Part shown: piece after piece, positions 58,219-64,000 of the stretch
Position numbering within the stretch: position 1 is the stretch's first letter
Layout: each line of letters begins with the position of its first letter
Source of the DNA: Thermonema rossianum DSM 10300
GTDB lineage: Bacteria; Bacteroidota; Bacteroidia; Cytophagales; Thermonemataceae
Reading direction: 5' to 3'
Length of the DNA: 64,000 bases
Assembly: GCF_000426825.1 (NCBI RefSeq)
Contig: NZ_AUGC01000005.1
Span: forward strand, 167,579-231,578
Translations under genes and position numbers: made by a program
Notes under the pieces: generated by a model
The model's database searches: none
What the model was told of the DNA's origin: nothing
Seen by the model: the letters and a program-made list of their open reading frames with translations, nothing else

Positions 58219-58236
58219 GTTTTTATGCAAATACAA

Positions 58237-58647
58237 TCACTGGGTGGTGAAGGTAATAGTTACTTTGTTAGTAATCTCTTTGCTGGGATCAGCAATGTTC
58301 TTCTTCCATACCATGGTGTTGTTGGTGAAGGTAACTTTGTAGCTGCTGTCACCACCGCTGTAGATATCAGGGCTCAAAGTAACCGTACCGGGGTCGTTGT
58401 TTTGCCCGGGTGTGTAGGTGTAGGTCCCCGATACATTGCCTATGGTAAACTGGGTATCGGTAAAGGTAGCCGATTTCCCTTTGATAGCCTCGTATTCGGC
58501 AGGCAAGCTACCTTGCTGCACAGTCACATCCGATACCTTTACATAAGCCTTAAACGAAGGACCACTGTCGCCACTGTCTTTTTTACAAGAAACAGCAACG
58601 AAAAGAATCAGGGTCAAAGCCAAGAGATTGAGAAGGTTCTTTTTCAT
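58237..58647 (-). CDS. Small lipoprotein, unknown function
   Basis: A 136-residue protein with a lipoprotein signal (FVAVSC, Cys21) and KKDSGDSGP after the cysteine, a linker common in Bacteroidota surface or outer-membrane lipoproteins. The remainder is a small beta-rich domain (TFTDTQFTIGNVSGTYTYTP ... KVTFTNNTMVW). It may relate to the lipocalin-like group but no match is certain. It follows the 141-residue lipoprotein gene by 90 nt on the same strand. Confidence 0.8.
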   Translation of the reverse strand: MKKNLLNLLALTLILFVAVSCKKDSGDSGPSFKAYVKVSDVTVQQGSLPAEYEAIKGKSATFTDTQFTIGNVSGTYTYTPGQNNDPGTVTLSPDIYSGGDSSYKVTFTNNTMVWKKNIADPSKEITNKVTITFTTQ

Positions 58648-58737
58648 AACTTATTGAATTTAGTACTTTAAATTTGTCCTACAATTAAACTTATTTTACT
58701 CTTTTTTCCAAGCAAAAGATGTTTGCCTTTTTGTTAA

Positions 58738-59163
58738 TTACTTCTTCAACGTAAAGGTAAACACCCGGGTTGGCACAATATTGTTTCTTGCCGCACTGCT
58801 ACCTTTGCGCTCAAAGGTAAAACTAAAGGTATCAGCATTCAAAGTAGTTATATCAATAATTGTACCATCATCGAGGCGAATTTGCTTGTAAGTTTCATCT
58901 AAAAATCCCCACTCTCCTTCGGACTGCGGGAACGCCTCATTGCCGTTGCTCACATAATACTTGAAGCCTTCTATTTTCAAGACAAAGCCGTTGTAGGCAC
59001 TCACATCTTCTACGGGCAAACCGTTCTCGGTGATGTTCACCGAGCCCAGCAGCCAAGCCCCCTGTATCAGGTCTTGGGGTGTAGGCGAAGGCAAAGGATT
59101 GGGTTTGTCGCAGGCAGTCAGCGAAAGCGCCGCCAACAGGAATATATACAATACCTTTTTCAT
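58738..59163 (-). CDS. Lipocalin-like small lipoprotein
   Basis: The real start is MKKVLYIFL (or the Met just before it); the upstream extension in the longer frame is part of the neighbouring gene in another frame. The 141-residue protein has a lipobox (LTAC, Cys17), a Pro-rich linker (PNPLPSPTP) and a compact beta domain (LIQGAWLLGSVNITENG, YVSNGNEAFPQSEGEW), which recalls lipocalin-like DUF proteins: a single GxW motif near the start of the barrel. It begins 20 nt after the PLD-type gene and is likely co-transcribed. Confidence 0.82.
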   Translation of the reverse strand: MKKVLYIFLLAALSLTACDKPNPLPSPTPQDLIQGAWLLGSVNITENGLPVEDVSAYNGFVLKIEGFKYYVSNGNEAFPQSEGEWGFLDETYKQIRLDDGTIIDITTLNADTFSFTFERKGSSAARNNIVPTRVFTFTLKK

Positions 59164-59183
59164 CATAGCTTTTCGTTTTTTGC

Positions 59184-61499
59184 TTAGCGTTGAATCATTA
59201 TTTTTTGAATAAGCTGCTTGCCATTTTGCTCTATCAGAAGCAAGTACAAGCCTTCTTGCAGGGCGGCTTCCACTTCCATGGAGCGTGAGGCAGCCGTAGC
59301 ATTCCACAATACGCGCCCTTTCATATCATAGAGCATCAGACGGGCACCCGACTGCAAATGCTGAATCATGAAACGTCCCTTTGCCGGGTTGGGATATACC
59401 TCCACGGTTTCTGCCTGGAGGTCTTCTATGGGCGTCAGGTAGGCATCACGGATGCCGGCCACTTCGAAGTAACGCTCGCCAAATTCCTGAAGGAAATAAT
59501 TGGCCACCGTTGCATCATGAATGATGAGTGTATTTTCATCGTTGATGGTGTTGGCAGAAGTGCTCCAGTTGTAAGAGCCTGCCACCACCAGGGGGTCAGA
59601 AGAAGGACGCGCCGCATCTACAATCAGGTACTTATGGTGCAGCTGGTCGCCATTGAGCAAACTGTAGCGCTGAACGTTTACATTTTGGGCGATCAGCCAA
59701 TTCACTTCGCTGCCCGTTACCGGCTGTCCGGTATCTTCATCACGGTCGTCCACCACACCTTTTACATCCCATCCTACATTTTGCATAGAGTCGATGGCGG
59801 CTGCCAAGTCACTGTCCGTAATCAACAAAAGTGCAAAGCGCAAATCATTGTCGCAAGAATAAATGGCGTTTTGAATTGCCGACTTGGTGTTGTCGGTAGG
59901 AGCAAAATAAACCTCTATTTTCTTGCCGCCCACCATCACTTGCGAAGGCGTATTTTTAATTTTTTGAGAGCCGAAACGTGCTTTCGCAGCATCGGGGGTG
60001 GCAGTAGTGCTGCCCCACATCTCCTCGAACTCGGCACGATACACACGCGCCAAGGTTTGGTCTTGAATAAAGAGGAAGTGGTTGGGATCGTCGAAGAGGT
60101 TGTTGTCTGTCCAGTTGCCCGAACCGGTGATAACGTAGCTGTTGGTGCGGCTGTCGGCATCAATCACAACAAACTTGTTGTGCATGATGCCGTCGGTGCG
60201 GTTGTCGTCGCCCAAACGGGGAATGCCGGCATCCAGGTTGCTCAAAGCGGAGTTGGTACGGCTGTGGTCATAGATATAACGCACCTGCACACCCCGCTGG
60301 TATGCCCGGTTCAAAGCGTCAATAATTTTGGAAGCACCGGCCGTGTTGGCGTTGTACATAGCCACATCTACCGACACCTGCGCCATATCGATATAAGAGG
60401 CAATCAGGTTATCTATCTTGGTGTTCACTTCTGCCTCGCTGCCCTGGCTGAGTTGGGTATCTACAGCATTGTTGAATACCACGCGGATGGTGCCGGCAGA
60501 CTCGGAAGCCGTGGCAAAGAAATCATATACAGTTACCTTTTTGCCTTCCTCTGTTTCGTTGAGTATGCTGAAGAAATAGAACGATGCCGGTGACAAGCCG
60601 GTTACCTCCACGCTGTGCTGTTTTACGAAATCGTTCCCTTCTATGGTACCGATGAAGGTAGTGTCGTAAATAGCTTCACCCCCTACTACAGAATTGAGCG
60701 TCAGGTGTCCCCACTTTACTGTATGCTTGGCGGAAATGTTGGTTTCCCAGGTAAGTGTGAAGCGGGTGGTAAACACATCTGTCTGCTGCAAATTGGTTAC
60801 TGCCAGTCCCACTTCGTAATCTTTGATACCACGCGGTACGATTTGATAGACGCCGTCGAAAGAACCCAAGGGACCGGAAAGGGTCACCAAGCCGCTGGCT
60901 ATTTCCACCCCTACCAAGCTATTGCCCGGATTGATGCGATAAACGGGACCACAATCGGAAGAGATAGGAAAACAATTGCCGGCTACGGGGTTGTTGGGGT
61001 CATCGATATCGTAGCTGCGCCCCGAAGAGCCGGAACCAAACACATCGTCACCGGTATCAATAATGACGTCTTCTACTTTCACCAGCATGCCTTCGTACTG
61101 CTCAGCCACGGCGGCATTGTTCAGATCATCGACGGTAAGCACCACCGGGGCTGGCACAGGCTCACCCGATGAGAGGACTTCAATAGAAGAGGGATTTACA
61201 ATTTGCAACAGTGTACGGAACTCGCCGAGTTCACCGGTAATCCGTATTTTGTCCCCTTCTTTTAGTCCTTGTAGGGTCGCATCGCCGGGGGCATAAATCC
61301 AAATGCCACCGGTAGCATCTTGTATGGCACGGTTGCGGTTGCGATTGTCGTAGGTGTCATCGTTGGTAACGATGCCTTCCACCGTCACGACCGTACCCAG
61401 TGACTGCTGGCGTGCATCGGCTATGCTCATTACAGTTTGAGCGTAACTGAGGCAGGTCCACAACAGCAGTGCAACAGAAAGCGTTAGTCTTTGTTTCAT
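59184..61499 (-). CDS. Secreted phospholipase D/nuclease-family protein with OB-fold, Fn3 and T9SS sorting domain
   Basis: Start MKQRLTLSV gives a signal peptide (to SYAQ, about 21). The 771-residue protein has an OB-fold of the kind found in secreted DNA-binding nucleases (about 25-110: GTVVTVEGIVTNDDTY ... GIWIYAPG), an Fn3-like domain (about 235-325), and two PLD half-sites, GIMHNKFVVID (about 437) and LHHKYLIVD (about 619), each with a downstream GSGNW/GSYNW. These make a complete HKD active site, so nuclease or phospholipase activity is expected. The C-terminus VYPNPAKGRFMIQ ... EGLYLLLIEQNGKQLIQKIMIQR is a complete T9SS type A domain. A terminator separates it from the upstream gene. 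Confidence 0.9.
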   Translation of the reverse strand: MKQRLTLSVALLLWTCLSYAQTVMSIADARQQSLGTVVTVEGIVTNDDTYDNRNRNRAIQDATGGIWIYAPGDATLQGLKEGDKIRITGELGEFRTLLQIVNPSSIEVLSSGEPVPAPVVLTVDDLNNAAVAEQYEGMLVKVEDVIIDTGDDVFGSGSSGRSYDIDDPNNPVAGNCFPISSDCGPVYRINPGNSLVGVEIASGLVTLSGPLGSFDGVYQIVPRGIKDYEVGLAVTNLQQTDVFTTRFTLTWETNISAKHTVKWGHLTLNSVVGGEAIYDTTFIGTIEGNDFVKQHSVEVTGLSPASFYFFSILNETEEGKKVTVYDFFATASESAGTIRVVFNNAVDTQLSQGSEAEVNTKIDNLIASYIDMAQVSVDVAMYNANTAGASKIIDALNRAYQRGVQVRYIYDHSRTNSALSNLDAGIPRLGDDNRTDGIMHNKFVVIDADSRTNSYVITGSGNWTDNNLFDDPNHFLFIQDQTLARVYRAEFEEMWGSTTATPDAAKARFGSQKIKNTPSQVMVGGKKIEVYFAPTDNTKSAIQNAIYSCDNDLRFALLLITDSDLAAAIDSMQNVGWDVKGVVDDRDEDTGQPVTGSEVNWLIAQNVNVQRYSLLNGDQLHHKYLIVDAARPSSDPLVVAGSYNWSTSANTINDENTLIIHDATVANYFLQEFGERYFEVAGIRDAYLTPIEDLQAETVEVYPNPAKGRFMIQHLQSGARLMLYDMKGRVLWNATAASRSMEVEAALQEGLYLLLIEQNGKQLIQKIMIQR

Positions 61500-61522
61500 A
61501 GTTGTTTTTATTCGTTTTAGGT

Positions 61523-61560
61523 AAAAAACCCGGCGGCGTGCGTTGGCGCAGCCGCCGGTA
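61523..61560 (-). terminator. Terminator of the large secreted-protein gene
   Basis: CCGGCGGC pairs with GCCGCCGG, continued inside by TGCG/CGCA around a 4-nt loop (12 bp with one bulged G). On the minus strand it is followed by GTTTTTTACC. It lies 14 nt past the stop codon. Confidence 0.9.
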
Positions 61561-61573
61561 AGCAAAAATAAGA

Positions 61574-64000
61574 CTATTCTACCAATAATTTCTTCACTGC
61601 CACACGCTCGCCTTGCAGGTTGTAGAGCGTCCACTCCCATGCCCCACGCAGGTTGTCCACGGTCCAGTTGCCGGCTGCCGGGTTCGGATACACACGCACC
61701 TGCGCACTGAAAGCGGCATCTACGCCTGTGGTAGCGTCGGCTTCGAGGTCGGCAGCTGTGCGCGGCATGATTTGATAGCCTTCATCATAAGGCGCGGTGG
61801 CGTCGTCTTGCATCACCAAGCCGGTCAGAGAGAAAGTATATGCCGGCGCTTCGGTACCGAACAGGTCACTGTCGTTATCGATGCGCATGATGTAGTCGCG
61901 GTTGCCGTCGGTTACTACCACTGCCCAGTAGTCTTTGCCGTTGGCTACTTCACCCCAACCCGATACTACCTGCAGCTTGTTCAAGCGTACCAGCTGCGAC
62001 TCATATTTTTCTTCAAGCAAAGTGCCGGCCGCCAACTCAATGGGGTTCATAGTGGCACCGGTACCTATCTTTTGAATGGAAGAAGGCACCACGACGGTCA
62101 TTCCGTCGATATTATCAACCACTCCTTGCACGTGTACCGAATCACCTTCGGCTACGGCATACCCCAAATCGGCAGTGCCGTTGTACAACACTTGCAAACC
62201 GGCCAAGGGGTCGGTATCGATCAAGGCAAACTGCAAAGAAGTGCCCGACACTTGGTTGATGTTGATGCCATGCACCACACCACGCACTTCCACGGTGGCG
62301 CCGTCAAAGATAGATACCCCCATGTTGTCGAGGGTTTGCACCTCGGCTATTTCGCGCACTTGCAGTTCGTCGTCGGCAATGGTGAGGGTATAAACAACCG
62401 CTTGGTCGGGGTCGAGCTTCAAGCCGCCACTTGCCGCGGTGATGGTAAAGGTGGCACTGCGGTCGCCATCGTTGTTGGCATTATCGAGGGCATCCACGGT
62501 CAATTCGGCATAGCTGTCGCCGGCATTGACCGAAAGCGTGACAACGCCCGAAGCTGCTGCCGGCGTAGTGCTGTAGTCGGCACCTTCTGCTGCCGGACCA
62601 CCCAAAGTGATTTCGATAGTGGAAGCACTCGCTGCGGGCTCCGAAAAGTCGATACGCACGACCTTCGACTTGCCTTCCACGACCGTGCCGGCAGTACTTG
62701 CATAATATACATAAGGTGCCACAATTTCGAAATCGGCACTGTTGCGCGCAGTAATGAATTTGCCGTTGCTGCGCTCATTCAAAATACCCGTAATGATAAC
62801 AGGTGTGGAAGGCACCGGCTGACCGATATAATCCATGTCGTAGAAAGTAGTGCGGAACTGACCGGTCAGTGTGCCGTTGGTAAAGTCATACACTTGACCG
62901 TTGGCAAAAGTACCCGAAGTGGTAAAGGTTACCTCTTCATTGATGCGCACCACGCGCGCCTCATATTGTTCAAAATTGTTGATAAAATCATCCATGGTAA
63001 TATCTACCGGCACGATGGCATTGCCCGTGGAAGTAGCCGCCCCGGGATCGGCGGTGGGCACAAACTGAAGCATATTACCAAATACACTCAATGTACCCGT
63101 CAAGCCGGTGATGCCGTCGCCTACATTGTAAGTGGTGGTAATTTTGCCCGGTGAGCCCGGATCATCTATCAAAATACCGGCGGTATTGTCTTGCACATAT
63201 TTTTGGTTGCGGAAGCCCTGCTGATAAGTCAGCACCACCTCACCGGTGACTTGGTAAACCGTAGTGCCATCGGCAGGCTTGCTGCGCAGCTCCGCCAGGT
63301 TGGCTACCTGCACCACCGAAGGACCGTTGCCCGTCTCTTCGCCGCTCACTGCCACATTCACCGTGACAGCACCCGGACTGCTGTGCGTGATGTTGCCGGT
63401 CTTTACCCCGTCGGTACCCGATGAAGGCGCAAAGCGCACGTAGATGGTGGTGGCATTCAAGGTGGGAAGAGTAAAATCGGTACCGGCAGCCAAAGTAATG
63501 CTGCTGCTGAAGTTCGTGTTGTCCAAAGACACCTCGAAGTTGGCAGGTGCCGTAATGGTTACATCTCCTGTCAGGTCACTGCCCGATACCGTATAGCTCT
63601 GCGATGCAGATACCTGCCCGTTCTGCACCTGCCCGAAGTCAGGCAAGCTGCTCACCGAAGTGGTCAGGGTTGCTGTGGGGGGAGTCACAGAAGCGTTGGT
63701 TACCACAAAGTCATCGATAGTCCAGCGAGCTGAGCCTCCCGAAGTAGAAGAGGTATATACAAAGGCAATAACTGTGTTGCTGCCGGCGTAGGCGCTTATG
63801 TCAATGGGTGTTTGGGTTTTCCAAGTATCAGATTCGTCAGATGTAAGCGTTACCAAGTCTGTCCAGGTCGCCAACGAAGGATCCCCTCCACTATAATTTG
63901 TAGATACCTTCACTACTAAATCGGGTCCGGGAAACTTCGTTCTGTAAGCAAATGAAAGTGTAGATGTATTAGCGGTAGTCAAAGCAGGTGAAATCAGCCA
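61574..64000 (-). CDS. Large secreted multi-domain protein (5' end outside window)
   Basis: The frame is open to the last base of the window, and the residues before the first internal start codon are in register, so this is an incomplete gene of more than 809 residues. The window begins inside a choice-anchor-J/cleaved-adhesin-like domain (SPALTTANTSTLSFAYR). It continues with an Ig-like repeat with SVSSLPDFGQVQNGQVSASQ, a lipase/nuclease-associated DUF5689-like OB region, a Calx-beta domain (about 430-540: GTVVEGKSKVVRIDFSEPA ... SATFTITA), a second OB region, and a C-terminus with VYPNPAAGNWTVDN and LYNLQGERVAVKKLLVE. The sorting domain lacks its middle part (see findings). It is probably a surface adhesin or nuclease scaffold. 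Confidence 0.85.
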   Translation of the reverse strand, partial: WLISPALTTANTSTLSFAYRTKFPGPDLVVKVSTNYSGGDPSLATWTDLVTLTSDESDTWKTQTPIDISAYAGSNTVIAFVYTSSTSGGSARWTIDDFVVTNASVTPPTATLTTSVSSLPDFGQVQNGQVSASQSYTVSGSDLTGDVTITAPANFEVSLDNTNFSSSITLAAGTDFTLPTLNATTIYVRFAPSSGTDGVKTGNITHSSPGAVTVNVAVSGEETGNGPSVVQVANLAELRSKPADGTTVYQVTGEVVLTYQQGFRNQKYVQDNTAGILIDDPGSPGKITTTYNVGDGITGLTGTLSVFGNMLQFVPTADPGAATSTGNAIVPVDITMDDFINNFEQYEARVVRINEEVTFTTSGTFANGQVYDFTNGTLTGQFRTTFYDMDYIGQPVPSTPVIITGILNERSNGKFITARNSADFEIVAPYVYYASTAGTVVEGKSKVVRIDFSEPAASASTIEITLGGPAAEGADYSTTPAAASGVVTLSVNAGDSYAELTVDALDNANNDGDRSATFTITAASGGLKLDPDQAVVYTLTIADDELQVREIAEVQTLDNMGVSIFDGATVEVRGVVHGININQVSGTSLQFALIDTDPLAGLQVLYNGTADLGYAVAEGDSVHVQGVVDNIDGMTVVVPSSIQKIGTGATMNPIELAAGTLLEEKYESQLVRLNKLQVVSGWGEVANGKDYWAVVVTDGNRDYIMRIDNDSDLFGTEAPAYTFSLTGLVMQDDATAPYDEGYQIMPRTAADLEADATTGVDAAFSAQVRVYPNPAAGNWTVDNLRGAWEWTLYNLQGERVAVKKLLVE

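Overview
The window reads as a chromosomal segment of a Bacteroidota bacterium, most likely in the Cytophagales. The evidence is: secreted proteins ending in type A type-IX-secretion (T9SS) sorting domains; a TamL-type lipoprotein/Omp85 fusion; a Bat (VWA/TPR) gene pair; the 38-residue ribosomal protein Thx; a GyrA C-terminal domain of Cytophagales style; few Shine-Dalgarno sequences; and repeated matches to the Bacteroidota promoter (-33 TTG, 19-20 nt spacer, -7 TAnnTTTG). The genus cannot be named from the sequence alone. No phage, insertion sequence, rRNA or CRISPR array is visible.

Layout. 0-5 kb: 3' end of gyrA, a TPR protein, a thiolase and a BatB/BatC-like pair. 5.0-5.4 kb: tRNA-Ser(GCT), tRNA-Pro(TGG) and tRNA-Arg(TCT) between a promoter and a terminator. 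5.4-8.2 kb: citrate synthase and a DUF3307/SatD pair. 8.2-14.2 kb: a compact minus-strand operon of DtxR/MntR regulator, TroA-like binding lipoprotein, ATPase, two permeases and mnmE. One permease carries a second DtxR-like regulator as a C-terminal fusion, and the upstream region holds three tandem perfect dyads. 14.2-23 kb: dapD, an OmpA-like lipoprotein, 3-hydroxybutyryl-CoA dehydrogenase, an XRE regulator with a MORN-repeat protein, and a purC-STAS-rnz-yhhQ run. 23-35 kb: RNA methyltransferase, tamL, hemF, ribE, pcm, thioesterase, a small protein that recalls the psi (HolD) clamp-loader subunit, a TlpA-type thioredoxin, gatB and alaS. 35-42 kb: M23 peptidase, APC permease, lipoprotein, MerR, dprA, alkaline phosphatase and a membrane J-protein. 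42-45 kb: SiaC/SiaB pair, a CCG-domain protein, HMG-CoA lyase, thx and a zinc-ribbon protein. 45-48.7 kb: a Dna2-like nuclease-helicase. 48.7-64 kb: a more GC-rich stretch of mostly envelope and secreted proteins (M43 metalloprotease, TonB receptor, DUF2147 protein, two lipoproteins, phospholipase-D-type protein, large Calx-beta protein), interrupted by a tdo-mutA pair.

How the genes fit together. Central and catabolic metabolism is represented by citrate synthase, thiolase, hydroxybutyryl-CoA dehydrogenase, HMG-CoA lyase, methylmalonyl-CoA mutase small subunit and tryptophan 2,3-dioxygenase. This suggests an aerobic heterotroph that degrades amino acids and feeds acyl-CoA products into the TCA cycle. 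The secreted metalloprotease, PLD-type protein, TonB receptor and APC permease would supply peptides, nucleotides or other nutrients from outside. The metal operon imports Mn/Zn/Fe under DtxR-type control.

Most of the window is ordinary housekeeping sequence. The items I consider most worth a second look are the permease-DtxR fusion and its tandem operators, the overlapping divergent thx/HMG-CoA lyase promoters, the HolD-like small protein, the stand-alone Dna2-like enzyme, and a T9SS sorting domain that appears to have lost its central part.
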